Counted from the stretch's first letter, positions 9,406-18,770 are shown. The stretch: DNA of 64,000 bases from Kurthia huakuii LAM0618 (GCF_000505545.1 NZ_AYTB01000015.1:248001-312000), one strand, 5' to 3'. The notes: generated by a model not told the origin, from the letters alone. Translations and numbers: made by a program.

Positions 9406-10275
9406 TTATTTCTTTACTAATTTATAGCCACGCACCCAGCCATATTCATGTGAATCTTTAATTTTTATATACACATATACTTTCCCTTTATACGTCACTT
9501 CTTTTTGCATATAAACAACAGCTCCTCTTTCTAACGGGTCTGTTGTATAGTCTAAATCGATAGAAGGACCATAACTTGTGAAGACTTCTGTTTCACTGGC
9601 TGTCACATAAGGTGTTTTTTGGATATTTTTGCTGTATGTTTTAGTAGAATTAATTGATACTTTTTTCAATAATGTTTCCGGAATGTAGCCAATGTAAGCA
9701 TGGTATGCTGCATCGCTTACTTTTACATATGTTTTTCCATCAATTATACGTTTTCCTAAAATAATAAGACGTTCACCTTTCGCAACTACATTGTTTTCGC
9801 TTTGCACAGTGCCAAAGCGATAATCTTCGCGCAAGTTATAGTTTTTCGTTGCGAAGTATTGCGGAACAATACTGTAATCACGATTATCATTTAGTTTTTT
9901 ATAGGCGCCATATGTATGTGTAACACCTTTGAAATGACTTGCTTTTACATAACCCGAATAGACGCGTGTATCATCTTGTTCGCCCCATAATAAATCTTCC
10001 AAATCGGCATTGTAATTTGTAAATTTAACTTTGTAGTATGTCGTACCTTTGATTTTTAAGGTTTTGACAACGTGTATGTATTGTCCTTTAGGAACTTTAA
10101 CCGCTACTGTATTTAACGCTGTAGAATCATAAATAGCTGTTGTTTTTAGTGCTTTATATTGCACAGATGTTTGATTTTTAGTAGCTGCTTGCGCTGTTGT
10201 GTCCACACTGAACGGCGCAATTGTTGATGTGACAAGCGCTGTAGCAAGTAGCGCTGTTCCAACCCATTTTTTCAT
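9406..10275 (-). CDS. Secreted protein with SH3-like repeats, function unknown
   Basis: The first 30 residues form a signal peptide (MKKWVGTALLATALVTS..., likely cut after AQA), so the protein is exported. The remaining ~260 residues hold about three stretches with a shared pattern: a hydrophobic strand, a turn, then TYYKVKF, KTYVKVSD or KVYVYIKI, then Y(I/V)... . This suggests SH3-type modules as in wall-binding proteins. No catalytic motif is visible. The start is preceded by GAGAAGAGGGG. It is monocistronic. A role in cell-wall attachment is inference only. Confidence 0.7.
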   Translation of the reverse strand: MKKWVGTALLATALVTSTIAPFSVDTTAQAATKNQTSVQYKALKTTAIYDSTALNTVAVKVPKGQYIHVVKTLKIKGTTYYKVKFTNYNADLEDLLWGEQDDTRVYSGYVKASHFKGVTHTYGAYKKLNDNRDYSIVPQYFATKNYNLREDYRFGTVQSENNVVAKGERLIILGKRIIDGKTYVKVSDAAYHAYIGYIPETLLKKVSINSTKTYSKNIQKTPYVTASETEVFTSYGPSIDLDYTTDPLERGAVVYMQKEVTYKGKVYVYIKIKDSHEYGWVRGYKLVKK

Positions 10276-10614
10276 AATAGAACCCCTCTTCTCTAAAAAT
10301 TACCAAATATAATAAAATTCTATCATTCAAGCAGTAAATTCAGTAAGAGTAAAAAGATGTAAAAAAATATTTAGTTTTTAAATAAAAAAGACTACTGGCA
10401 TTTTAAATTATGTATGATACTTGCTAGTTCTTGATTTTTGTACGATTTTTTCTCACTGTGCGTGAAAAAAAGATAGATTCGCCTTTTTTTCTTTGCTTTT
10501 CTGCGTTAAAAGACGTAAAATTAGTAATACAGTGCATTTTTTAAGAAAATCACTGTGCAGTACTTAATACCTAATTATATCCTGCAAATATATCAGATAG
10601 GTGGAAGAAATTTT
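10276..10614. other. AT-rich intergenic region between the SH3-like gene and trhO
   Basis: About 340 bases separate two divergent genes. They presumably contain both promoters, but no motif pair is clear. No riboswitch, repeat or coding stretch was recognised. Confidence 0.5.
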
Positions 10615-11568
10615 ATGAATTATCGCGTTTTATTGTATTATCATTACACAACAATTGAGGATCCTGCGGCATTCTCACAACAACATTTAGCAGCTTGTAA
10701 AGAAATCGGCTTAAAAGGTCGTATTTTAGTTGCAACAGAAGGAATCAACGGTACAGTTTCAGGTACAGTTGAACAAACAGATGCTTATATGGAAATGATG
10801 AAAGCAGATCCAGTATTTAATGGTATTGTTTTCAAAATTGACGAATCAGAAACACATGCATTCAAAAAAATGCACGTGCGTCCTCGTCCTGAACTTGTAA
10901 ACTTAGGATTAGGCGAAGATGTAAATCCGCTTGAATTAACAGGTCGTCATTTATCACCAGAAGACTTTTTAGAAGAAATGAAACGAGAAGATACAGTCGT
11001 ACTTGATGTGCGTAACACATATGAATATGATGTGGGGCATTTCCGCGGGGCAATTCGTCCAGATGTTGAGACTTTCCGTGATACACCTGAGTGGGTACGC
11101 GAAAATCGTCATTTATTTGAAGGTAAAAACGTGTTAACGTATTGCACAGGCGGTATTCGTTGTGAAAAATTCTCAGGTTGGATGAAGCGTGAAGGTTTTG
11201 GTGACGTTGGTCAACTTCACGGTGGCGTTGCAACATATGGGAAAGATGAAACAACAAAAGGCCAACTTTGGGATGGCCAAATGTATGTGTTTGATGAGCG
11301 TTTAACGGTTCCAATCAATCATGTTGAGCATGTTGTGATTGGACGAGATCATTTTGATGATACACCTTGTGAACGTTACATTAACTGTGCAAATCCAGAA
11401 TGTAATAAACAAATTTTAGCATCAGCAGAAAATGAAGCGAAGCACTTAGGTGGTTGTACAATCGAATGTACAAAACATGAGCGCAACCGTTATATCGTGC
11501 GTCACAATCTTTCAGAAGAACAAGTGACGGCAGCGATTGAAGCATTAGAAGCTGAAACAGTAAAATAA
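10615..11568 (+). CDS. trhO: tRNA uridine(34) hydroxylase, rhodanese-domain protein TrhO
   Basis: TrhO hydroxylates wobble uridine in tRNA to 5-hydroxyuridine with oxygen, the first step toward 5-methoxyuridine. The N-terminal domain contains [11 protein letters not shown]. The rhodanese domain includes [17 protein letters not shown], and its active loop is [10 protein letters not shown] with the catalytic cysteine. A cysteine-rich tail follows, with [15 protein letters not shown] and GCTIECTKH, probably metal-binding. The ATG at 10615 has AGGTGGAAG upstream; the earlier in-frame start at 10555 has no such site. Length 317 matches YbfQ of Bacillus. Confidence 0.95.
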   Translation: MNYRVLLYYHYTTIEDPAAFSQQHLAACKEIGLKGRILVATEGINGTVSGTVEQTDAYMEMMKADPVFNGIVFKIDESETHAFKKMHVRPRPELVNLGLGEDVNPLELTGRHLSPEDFLEEMKREDTVVLDVRNTYEYDVGHFRGAIRPDVETFRDTPEWVRENRHLFEGKNVLTYCTGGIRCEKFSGWMKREGFGDVGQLHGGVATYGKDETTKGQLWDGQMYVFDERLTVPINHVEHVVIGRDHFDDTPCERYINCANPECNKQILASAENEAKHLGGCTIECTKHERNRYIVRHNLSEEQVTAAIEALEAETVK

Positions 11569-11578
11569 GTTATATATG

Positions 11579-11613
11579 AGAGGTTAGGGAGATATTCCCT
11601 AACCTCTTTTGTT
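11579..11613 (+). terminator. Terminator after trhO
   Basis: The stem AGAGGTTAGGGA/TCCCTAACCTCT with a 5-nt loop is followed by TTTTGTTT, 10 bases after the stop codon. Confidence 0.9.
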
Positions 11614-11782
11614 TAATAATATACATGTTTACACGTAAACATAATTAGCTATGTATAAAATGACTTGTATGAAAAAATTATGATAAACTATGTTTGTGAT
11701 TGGCCAAGAATTATCGTCATTTTACGATAATTTAAAATAGGTCGTTTTCTGCGTTAATCAGATGTTGTACGAGGAGGATATG

Positions 11783-12190
11783 ATGAAAAAAACATTAGTA
11801 GCTGAACTTGATTTTCGTGTAAATGTATATGATATTGATGCGATGGGTATTGTGAGTAATATTGTTTACATTCGTTGGTTTGAAGATTTGCGTATGGCTT
11901 ATTTGGATGCTAATTTTCCATATAAAGAATTAATGGAAGAACAAATTTCGCCAATCATTATGAACACAGAGGCAGCTTATAAGGAGCCCGTGACGATTTA
12001 TGACCATCCGATTGGGCGTTGCTGGATGACAGCAGTTGGTGGCTCTAGTTGGGAGATGGCGTTTGAAATTTCTAGTGGCGACCGTATTCATTGTACCGGC
12101 ATACAAAAAGGTTGTTTTTACGACGTAGCGAAAAAACGTGTTACAAGAATGCCAGCACGTTTAGCAAATCCATTTAAAGACAAGGTTTAA
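11783..12190 (+). CDS. Acyl-CoA thioesterase, 4HBT hotdog-fold family
   Basis: A 135-residue hotdog-fold protein. DFRVNVYDIDAMGIVSNIVYIRWFEDLRMAYL is the 4HBT signature, with the catalytic aspartate in the D-x-D/MG turn. Proteins of this type hydrolyse acyl-CoA thioesters. The ATG at 11783 lies 5 bases behind GAGGAGG; the upstream ATG at 11762 would place that site within the coding sequence. It is a single gene between two terminators. The natural substrate is unknown. Confidence 0.82.
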   Translation: MKKTLVAELDFRVNVYDIDAMGIVSNIVYIRWFEDLRMAYLDANFPYKELMEEQISPIIMNTEAAYKEPVTIYDHPIGRCWMTAVGGSSWEMAFEISSGDRIHCTGIQKGCFYDVAKKRVTRMPARLANPFKDKV

Positions 12191-12220
12191 CCATTTTATG
12201 AATAGGCTTGAAGATGATAA

Positions 12221-12250
12221 AAGAGGCTGGAATTATTCCAGCCTCTTTAT
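12221..12250. terminator. Bidirectional terminator between convergent genes
   Basis: The stem AAGAGGCTGGAA/TTCCAGCCTCTT has a short loop with A and T runs on opposite sides. It serves the thioesterase on the forward strand and the metallophosphoesterase on the reverse strand. The latter's stop codon lies in the hairpin's outer edge. Confidence 0.88.
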
Positions 12251-13341
12251 TGTGGTTTAACGGTGACGATGACATATTCAGAATGATGTTCAGTGCGTAT
12301 TGGATATCCCCACCCGGCAATACCAGAGGAAACGATTTGTTGCATATTTGACCATTTCTTTTCACCATAGCTCACGTTCCCCATTAACTCAATAACATAT
12401 CCAGCAGGCCAAATTTGTCCCGCATGCGTATGCCCAGACATCATTAAATCGACGCCTAATTGATTGTTTTCAGTTGTTTCAACAGGCTGGTGATCTAGCA
12501 TAAGTGAAAAATCAGTTTTATCAACTTTTTTCATTAGTTCAGCAGCACTTTTACGCGGTGCGAGCGATAAATCACGGCGACCAATCAACGTAAAGTGCTT
12601 ATCGATTGGCGTAACAGTATCATCTAAAATATGAATATTATTACGTGTTATCGCAGCGTCAAGTTGTTTTTTTGAATAATTTTTATCGTTCGTATAATTC
12701 GATTCATCGTGATTGCCATAGACAAAATACGTGCCGAAGCGACTATCAATCGTGCCAAGTACATCAAATGCCATCTGCAATTCATCTAACGTTGTATGCT
12801 CATCAACGAGGTCGCCACCGAGTAAGACGATATCAGGCTTTTGCTGCTCGATTTCGCGGGCATATTTTTCAAGTCCTTTACGATATAGTGTTAGGCCCGT
12901 ATGCAAATCCGAAATGAAGGCAATTTTATAACCAACTGCAGGAATCGCTTTTGACGTTTCAATCGTATAGGTTGTTTTTATAGGGTGATGAATATTGTAG
13001 TAACCATAGCTAATTATACAAGCCGTTGCGAGAAGTGGAATGAGCGTAATATGATGCAGTGTTGCTACTTTTTTTGGAAGCCATTTGCGTGTTAGTAAAT
13101 ATAAGATGTCGCAAACAATCGCGAATGACGCAATGTGCAAGACAATAATAAGCCAGGAGCTAAAGAAGTTAAATGTTGGCACCATGACAAGAATGGCTAA
13201 AATAATCGCTGTAATACGCAGACGTTTGACGCTTTTTTGTGGGAAAAAGACATGCAGTGCTCGGCGGATTAAAACGTAGATATAATACGCGAGAGATAGC
13301 ATGATAATTAGAAAGACAATAAGTGCCAATGCAAAATTCAT
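12247..13341 (-). CDS. Membrane-anchored calcineurin-like metallophosphoesterase
   Basis: A 364-residue protein with three to four hydrophobic segments in the first ~125 residues, followed by a metallophosphoesterase domain. The metal-binding motifs appear in order: SDLHTG, GGDLVDE, YGNHDE, and SGHTHAGQ. This is the YkuE/YaeI-like arrangement, whose members hydrolyse lipid-linked or diphosphate substrates at the membrane. The start at 13341 (MNFALALIV) has GAGGT upstream; a 50-residue extension to 13491 would have no such site and would overlap the arsR promoter region. The substrate is unknown. Confidence 0.85.
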   Translation of the reverse strand: MNFALALIVFLIIMLSLAYYIYVLIRRALHVFFPQKSVKRLRITAIILAILVMVPTFNFFSSWLIIVLHIASFAIVCDILYLLTRKWLPKKVATLHHITLIPLLATACIISYGYYNIHHPIKTTYTIETSKAIPAVGYKIAFISDLHTGLTLYRKGLEKYAREIEQQKPDIVLLGGDLVDEHTTLDELQMAFDVLGTIDSRFGTYFVYGNHDESNYTNDKNYSKKQLDAAITRNNIHILDDTVTPIDKHFTLIGRRDLSLAPRKSAAELMKKVDKTDFSLMLDHQPVETTENNQLGVDLMMSGHTHAGQIWPAGYVIELMGNVSYGEKKWSNMQQIVSSGIAGWGYPIRTEHHSEYVIVTVKPQ

Positions 13342-13451
13342 ACGAAATACCTCAAACTTTCTTTTAATGGTCTTTTCAATATAGCAAATATTATAGAAGG
13401 TTGTCTGAAATAACCCCTCATTGATGAAGAAAAATCGGCTAATAGGACAAC

Positions 13452-13479
13452 TTGACTTTGTAGGCGCATTGCTTATAAT
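13452..13479 (+). promoter_or_regulatory. Sigma-A promoter of the arsR-sulP operon
   Basis: TTGACT and TATAAT with 16 bases between them. The -10 box runs into the left end of the palindrome at 13478, so a bound repressor would block it. Confidence 0.7.
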
Positions 13480-13509
13480 TAACATATTCAAATATTTGAA
13501 TATGTTAAT
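13478..13509. promoter_or_regulatory. 32-bp perfect palindromic operator, probable ArsR-family binding site
   Basis: The half-site ATTAACATATTCAAAT is followed by its exact reverse complement, with no spacer. The core ATATTCAAATATTTGAATAT resembles known ArsR/SmtB operators. It overlaps the -10 box and ends 11 bases before the arsR start, so autorepression is the simplest reading. Confidence 0.85.
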
Positions 13510-13520
13510 GAGGTGATGAA

Positions 13521-13865
13521 TTGGGAAATGACGTACATCAATTTAAAACAGACTTTTTTAAAGCATTAGCGCATCCTTTGCGCATTAGAATTTTAGAAAT
13601 TCTTTCAGAAGGTGAAAAAAACGTCAATGAGATTCGTGAACTAGTAAATAAAGAAGGGTCGAGTGTCTCGCAACAATTAAGTATTTTGCGTTCTAAAAAC
13701 ATTGTGACGGGAACGAAAAAAGGAAAATTTGTCGTATATTCTTTGAGTGATCCAATGATTGCGGATTTATTGCTTGTAGCAAAGGAAATTTTTAATAATC
13801 ATCTTATCAATACGATGTCGATGTTAGAAGGGTTTGATGAACAAGAAAAGAGCTCATCACAATGA
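13521..13865 (+). CDS. ArsR-family repressor without cysteines
   Basis: A 114-residue winged-helix protein. ALAHPLRIRILEILSEGEKNVNEI followed by SSVSQQLSILRSKNIVTGTKKGKFVVYSL is the ArsR helix-turn-helix and wing. It starts with TTG at 13521 behind AGGTGATGA. It has no cysteine at all, so it lacks the ELCVCDL-type arsenic/cadmium site, and only H6, H18 and one C-terminal histidine could be metal ligands. It overlaps sulP by 4 bases (ATGA), so it probably controls that transporter. The signal could be an anion, a redox state or a metal at a histidine site; this is not resolved. Confidence 0.88.
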   Translation: MGNDVHQFKTDFFKALAHPLRIRILEILSEGEKNVNEIRELVNKEGSSVSQQLSILRSKNIVTGTKKGKFVVYSLSDPMIADLLLVAKEIFNNHLINTMSMLEGFDEQEKSSSQ

Positions 13866-15508
13866 ATAAATTTTTTCTAAATCGTTTTCATAATTATTCT
13901 TTTAAAAAATTACAACAAGATAGTTTAGCAGGGATTATCGTTGGTATTGTCGCTATTCCTTTAGCCATGTCTTTTGCGATTGCTTCAGGAGTTAAGCCTG
14001 AATACGGTATTTACACGGCATGTATCGCTGGAATAATGATTGCATTATTTGGCGGTTCTAAATATCAAATTGGTGGACCGACTGGCGCATTTGTCCCGGT
14101 ATTATTAGGTATTGTACTAGTATATGGTTATGCGGATTTATTATTAGCGGGGCTACTTGCGGGTATTTTGCTCTGCATTATGAGCTTTTTCAAATTAGGC
14201 AACTTAATTAAATTTATACCTAAACCCGTCATCTTAGGCTTCACAACAGGTATCGCTGTAATTATTTTTATTGGACAAATTCCAAACTTTTTAGGATTAA
14301 CAGATTTAAAAAAACATGAACAAGTTGTCGACAATGTAGCAGAAATTTTGCACCATATCACGAGTACAAATTTATTGAATGTGTGCATTGCATTATTAAG
14401 CTTCGCGATAATTATTATAATTTCAAAATATGCTCCAAAAATTCCATCTACACTTGCAGGGATTCTCATCTCAACAATTGTTGTCGTATTATTTTTTGAA
14501 AACCAATTGCCTACTATTGGTAGCGTTTATGGAGAAATTTCTAGTGAATTACCAAGTTTTCATGTCCCAGAAATAACAATGGAGCGTCTACAACGCTTAA
14601 TAGGGCCGGCCATTGTCATTGCGTTATTAGGTGCTATTGAATCTCTTTTATCAGCGGTTGTCGCAGATGAAATGACGAAAACAAAACATCATAGTAATCG
14701 AGAGTTATTTGGTCAAGGTGTTGCAAATATCGTAACGCCGCTCTTTGGAGGAATACCGGCAACAGGTGCGATTGCTCGAACTGCCACCAATATAAGAAGC
14801 GGTGCAGTGTCTCCAATATCTGGTATTGTGCACAGTGTCTTTGTGTTGCTTGTATTAGTCGTATTTGCGCCGTATGCAGCGCTTATTCCACTTGCAAGTA
14901 TGGCGCCCATTTTGATGATTGTCGCGTGGAATATGAGTGAACAAAAACAATTTTTCCGAATTGCAAAACGTAAAGATAGTGAAACAATCGTCTTAGTAAC
15001 GACTTTTTTACTGACGGTATTTACAAGTTTAACGACTGCCGTAGCGGTTGGAATCGGTTTAGGGATTTTATTATTTGCTAAAAGAATGGGGAATGCTTTA
15101 ACGGTTTCCAAAATGTTACCTCATCATGAAACAGATGATGATAAACTATCAGCAGAAATGTTAACGCAACTTCGCAATGATGCTAAAATTAGCATTTTAA
15201 CATTAGAAGGTCCATTGTTTTTCTTAGCCACACAGAAGCTAGAAAAGCAGCTTCTAACGGTTTATAAAGAACAACCCAAAGTGGTGATTCTTAAAATGAA
15301 CAAAGTTCCGTTCATTGATTTGTCAGCAGAAGCAACATTTAAAGAAATGATTACTTATGCAATCGAAAATAATATTACAGTTATGCTGACAGGTATTACA
15401 AAGTCGTTAGAAAAAGATTTAGCACATACCGATATCGTGGATGTAGTTGGTAATCGGCAGATTTTTAAACAAGTAACAGATGCTGTTGACGCTGCATTAA
15501 AATCCTAA
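13862..15508 (+). CDS. SulP-family anion transporter with STAS domain
   Basis: A 548-residue SLC26/SulP protein. Ten or more hydrophobic segments fill residues 20-410; the early stretch AGIIVGIVAIPLAMSFAIASGVKPEYGIYTA is the family signature. A STAS domain follows from about 435 to the end (ISILTLEGPLFFLATQKLEK, then VILKMNKVPFIDLSAEATF). Such proteins carry sulfate, bicarbonate or other anions. It is translationally coupled to the upstream ArsR repressor. The transported ion cannot be told. Confidence 0.93.
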   Translation: MNKFFLNRFHNYSFKKLQQDSLAGIIVGIVAIPLAMSFAIASGVKPEYGIYTACIAGIMIALFGGSKYQIGGPTGAFVPVLLGIVLVYGYADLLLAGLLAGILLCIMSFFKLGNLIKFIPKPVILGFTTGIAVIIFIGQIPNFLGLTDLKKHEQVVDNVAEILHHITSTNLLNVCIALLSFAIIIIISKYAPKIPSTLAGILISTIVVVLFFENQLPTIGSVYGEISSELPSFHVPEITMERLQRLIGPAIVIALLGAIESLLSAVVADEMTKTKHHSNRELFGQGVANIVTPLFGGIPATGAIARTATNIRSGAVSPISGIVHSVFVLLVLVVFAPYAALIPLASMAPILMIVAWNMSEQKQFFRIAKRKDSETIVLVTTFLLTVFTSLTTAVAVGIGLGILLFAKRMGNALTVSKMLPHHETDDDKLSAEMLTQLRNDAKISILTLEGPLFFLATQKLEKQLLTVYKEQPKVVILKMNKVPFIDLSAEATFKEMITYAIENNITVMLTGITKSLEKDLAHTDIVDVVGNRQIFKQVTDAVDAALKS

Positions 15509-15548
15509 TTATGTGTATAAATCTAGTTGGGGAAAGGGGTAAATGGAT

Positions 15549-15767
15549 ATGGGAATTGATCGGTATTTAACGTTTAGAGAAGCGGTAGACCGATGGCAAA
15601 TTACGGATTATAAATTGAATCAAAAATTATCGAATAAAGTGATCATTGAACGTGCGTTAGACGAGAAAATGGTTAAACGATATCAGCGTGATGGCGAAAA
15701 AAGAATTTATTGGATTATTTCTGTAAAGTTTATGGAAAAATGGTTTGGGCTTGAACCAGCAATTTAA
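15549..15767 (+). CDS. Small HTH-like protein, unknown function
   Basis: About 72 residues. YLTFREAVDRWQIT-DYKLNQKL followed by a basic YQRDGEKRIYWII hairpin and an aromatic tail (FMEKWFG) looks like a small MerR/excisionase-like winged helix. The ATG at 15549 is favoured over 15543 by its distance from AAAGGGG. It is the third gene of the arsR-sulP transcript, 40 bases after sulP and just before the terminator. No specific family was recognised. Confidence 0.55.
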   Translation: MGIDRYLTFREAVDRWQITDYKLNQKLSNKVIIERALDEKMVKRYQRDGEKRIYWIISVKFMEKWFGLEPAI

Positions 15768-15787
15768 GAATATGTATGAAGCAATCG

Positions 15788-15838
15788 AAATTAAACCATC
15801 TTCTTTCGGCATTATACCGGAAAAAGATGGTTTAATTT
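15788..15838 (+). terminator. Terminator of the arsR-sulP operon
   Basis: A long stem, AAATTAAACCATCTT with AAGATGGTTTAATTT, has an inner TTTCGG/CCGGAA pairing and ends in a T-rich tail. It lies 20 bases after the small HTH gene and faces the convergent diguanylate cyclase gene. Confidence 0.8.
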
Positions 15839-15883
15839 TGTTTGAAAATATATTAAAAGAATATCCGCATGTAGTTGACCTTG

Positions 15884-16966
15884 TTATACGTAGTAAACAG
15901 AAATTTGATTTCGGCCATTACGTTTGCTTGCATATAAAGCCATATCAGCAGTCATCTTCAACGTATTAATGTCGTTATTTTCAGATGACGAAAAACAAAC
16001 GCCAATAGAACAAGTGAGATGCAAATTATTAATAAATTTAATGTCGCCAAGTTCTTGCGATAACTGATTTAAAAATTGTAATATTTCTTCAGATGATTTA
16101 TTTGTCGTTAACAACGCAAATTCTTCGCCACCAACGCGGCAATATAATTCAATATTATTTTGTTGAGCGTGTTCTTTTAATAAATAACTAAACTTTTTTA
16201 AGACCGTATCACCATAATCATGACCATATGTATCATTAATTTTTTTGAAAAAATCCAAGTCGATCATGACACAGCAAAGCGGATGAACCAATAAAGTTTT
16301 GCGCTTTAACTGCGTCGTGTACATCTCCCAAAAACGATAATTTTTAAGACCTGTTAGAGAATCTGTAAGACTGTCATGTAAATATTTTGTTTTTTTAGTA
16401 AAGGTGCTAATGACATCTTGAATAAGCAACGAAAATAAGATGCTTGCCAATAAATTACCAATTAAAAAAACAGTGACACTTTTTACAATTGTCAGTGTTT
16501 CGGCGTTATACGCATATAAATTAACACATAAAATACCGCACACTAATAGGCTGCTTAAAAAATTGATGATTAGTAATTTTAATAGTTGATTTTCAATATA
16601 TTTTGTTACGTAAGGCATCACAAAATATAAAAATAATCCAAGTATCCAAGTACCATAAAAGGCAATGATAGAACTATCATTTATGCCAAATAAAAATCGT
16701 GAAAATGCTACTAACGGTGTAATGATAAATAAACTTTTTCTATCATAATATAGACAAAGTATAATGAATGGCAAATGTCGTAAATCCATAAATACCGTCG
16801 TCGTTAATTGCACATGAAATTCCATTAACACAATACTCACGAGACTCCAGCCAATCCCAGCATATATATAGCGATGCGTTGTAGCTATTTTTCTAAATGT
16901 TATACTTATTAGTAAATAAGATAGTGTAAAAGCAATGCACAAATTAATGATTAAACTTGAAATCAT
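15884..16966 (-). CDS. Membrane diguanylate cyclase (GGDEF)
   Basis: A 360-residue protein expected to make cyclic di-GMP from two GTP. Residues 1-190 hold about six hydrophobic segments, similar to the 5TM-type sensor region. The GGDEF domain begins at DSLTDSLTGLKNYRFW near residue 200. The active loop is GGEEF (RVGGEEFALL), which is catalytically competent, and the metal aspartate is in MIDLDFFKKINDTYGH. No RxxD inhibitory site was identified with confidence. The start has AAGGGG upstream. It is divergent from an EAL phosphodiesterase, so the two could oppose each other. Confidence 0.93.
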   Translation of the reverse strand: MISSLIINLCIAFTLSYLLISITFRKIATTHRYIYAGIGWSLVSIVLMEFHVQLTTTVFMDLRHLPFIILCLYYDRKSLFIITPLVAFSRFLFGINDSSIIAFYGTWILGLFLYFVMPYVTKYIENQLLKLLIINFLSSLLVCGILCVNLYAYNAETLTIVKSVTVFLIGNLLASILFSLLIQDVISTFTKKTKYLHDSLTDSLTGLKNYRFWEMYTTQLKRKTLLVHPLCCVMIDLDFFKKINDTYGHDYGDTVLKKFSYLLKEHAQQNNIELYCRVGGEEFALLTTNKSSEEILQFLNQLSQELGDIKFINNLHLTCSIGVCFSSSENNDINTLKMTADMALYASKRNGRNQISVYYV

Positions 16967-17145
16967 AAGAAAAACCCCTTAAAGTCCCTTTAGGCAAATG
17001 AAAAATAGTATAATTGGTAGGTGAAACGTGATTATATTTCTGATGAAACTACGAATTATCTATAAAAAATATAAATGAATAGTAAAATAATAACACAAAA
17101 AAATAAAAAATAGATATAATAAATATGTTACAGTTTTATATGAAG

Positions 17146-17176
17146 GTAACTTTATATAAATATAAGTTACTTTTTT
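17146..17176 (+). terminator. Terminator-like hairpin in the leader of the EAL gene
   Basis: GTAACTT pairs with AAGTTAC, the A/T-rich loop adds four more pairs, and six T residues follow. It lies about 90 bases before the EAL gene start with no gene upstream on this strand. It may be an attenuator in a long 5' leader. No cyclic di-GMP riboswitch consensus was seen. The rest of the 298-base gap to the cyclase is AT-rich with no coding sign. Confidence 0.5.
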
Positions 17177-17264
17177 CTCTTATAAAGACCGCTAGAATTA
17201 TTAGTAAATGGCACTACCTAGTATTAAAGTCATGTGTTTCATGTATTGTAGGGAGGTTCAGTAA

Positions 17265-18539
17265 ATGCATTCAAGTTATTTAGAAAAAGTAGAGAAAGAA
17301 GAGAAAAATCCGTTAGAAACGGATGAGAAATTAACTGAAATTTATCGATTTTCTCAAGAGAATAAACAGTTTGATACGTATATGATGATTGAGTTTTCTA
17401 ATCTAAAAGAAATCAATGATTATTATGGGTATGAGTTAGGTAATGAATGTATAAAAAATTTCATGCAAGTTGTAACAACGATTACGGGCAATAAAGGTCA
17501 ATTGTTTCGGTATGATGGCATGCGATTTTTATTATTGTCGTCACAAGCGCACTATTGTGAATTGCTTCAACAAATTTTACGAACATTTAGCGATATTGGC
17601 GTAGCTGGTAAGTGCAATATATACGAATTGAAAATAGGCGTAGCGATTTATGATATACACGCTAACAACGCACAAGAATTAATTCACTTAGCTAAAATTG
17701 CAGTTAAAAATGCGAACATAAATCATGTTAGTATGTTTGAAAGTAATATGAAAATCACGTTACATGAAAAGACAGAATTAAAAAGTAGGTTAGCGAAAGC
17801 GATTATCCAAAATGACTTAATGTTATATTATCAGCCCCAGGTGAATCTACAAACGGGAACAATCGATAGTGTAGAAGCTTTATTACGTTGGTATGATGAA
17901 GATTATGGCTTTATTTCTCCAGACAAAATATTACAGTTTGCGGAAGAGCTTGCATTAATGCCAGCACTGAATGAATGGATTTTTTTAACGGCTGCTAAAC
18001 AAATTAAAGATTTTCAACAAAAAGGCCAACATTTAAAAGTTGCGGTAAACATTTCCCCTAAATATATCGATGAAAATTTCATTACATTGCTAAATGAGAT
18101 CATCAAAATAACGAACATTGCACCACAGCAATTGGAAATCGAAATTACAGAAATACATAAGGCAAAAAATTTAGAACAAATGAAAGAAATATTACAAGTG
18201 ATTGCAGAACGCCAAGTGTCGATTGCACTTGATGATTTTGGAACAGGTTATTCAAATATTTTTTATTTGAAAGAGTTAGGACCTATTATTACAAGTATTA
18301 AAATTGATAAGGCCTTTAGTGAAAATATTGCAGAGTGTTTAATTACGAAAGAAATTTTAAAATCAATTGTAGATTTGGCACATGTGTTAAAAATTGCAAT
18401 TGTTGTAGAAGGCATTGAAACGAGTGCGCAACTACAAGAAATTTCGAAGCTTTGTGTGGATGTTGTGCAAGGCTATTATTTTTCGCCAGCAATACCAGTG
18501 GATGATTTAACGCTTGTTTTGACAAACGCCATTGAATAG
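17265..18539 (+). CDS. Cyclic di-GMP phosphodiesterase (EAL) with degenerate GGDEF
   Basis: The 424-residue protein has no membrane segment. The N-terminal half (to about 165) is GGDEF-like, but the active loop reads YDGMRF in place of GGDEF, so cyclase activity is unlikely; it could be a GTP sensor. The EAL domain (about 175-420) keeps the residues known to be needed: SVEALLRW, VNISP, EIEITE, DDFGTGYSN, IKID, VEGIET and QGYYFS. It should hydrolyse cyclic di-GMP to pGpG. A GGGAGG site precedes the start. It is divergent from the diguanylate cyclase at 15884. Confidence 0.93.
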   Translation: MHSSYLEKVEKEEKNPLETDEKLTEIYRFSQENKQFDTYMMIEFSNLKEINDYYGYELGNECIKNFMQVVTTITGNKGQLFRYDGMRFLLLSSQAHYCELLQQILRTFSDIGVAGKCNIYELKIGVAIYDIHANNAQELIHLAKIAVKNANINHVSMFESNMKITLHEKTELKSRLAKAIIQNDLMLYYQPQVNLQTGTIDSVEALLRWYDEDYGFISPDKILQFAEELALMPALNEWIFLTAAKQIKDFQQKGQHLKVAVNISPKYIDENFITLLNEIIKITNIAPQQLEIEITEIHKAKNLEQMKEILQVIAERQVSIALDDFGTGYSNIFYLKELGPIITSIKIDKAFSENIAECLITKEILKSIVDLAHVLKIAIVVEGIETSAQLQEISKLCVDVVQGYYFSPAIPVDDLTLVLTNAIE

Positions 18540-18551
18540 TAAATATATGAT

Positions 18552-18582
18552 GTTCCGTCATAAATGATGGAACTTTTTTTTA
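18552..18582 (+). terminator. Terminator after the EAL gene
   Basis: The stem GTTCC-TCAT/ATGA-GGAAC with a small loop is followed by eight T residues. Confidence 0.85.
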
Positions 18583-18770
18583 TTTAAAACGTGATATATA
18601 TAGGAATGAAAGGTAAATGATGGCAAAAATGGTAAGGTGGGATTGTGTAGGTAACGTTTATTTACTTGAAAGGAACTACAAATATTTTTATTATCGGAAT
18701 TTAGAGAAAGTTTAAAAATGAGCTTTTTAGGCAAAGGTATACTAGATTCTTACTAAAGGGGGACATAATC

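Noticed and set aside
15745-15969. 74-codon forward reading frame after the small HTH gene
   Set aside because: It runs through the arsR-sulP terminator and into the convergent cyclase gene; it has no ribosome binding site of its own.
16967-17264. Possible cyclic di-GMP riboswitch before the EAL gene
   Set aside because: Neither class I nor class II conserved sequences could be found; only a terminator-like hairpin is visible.
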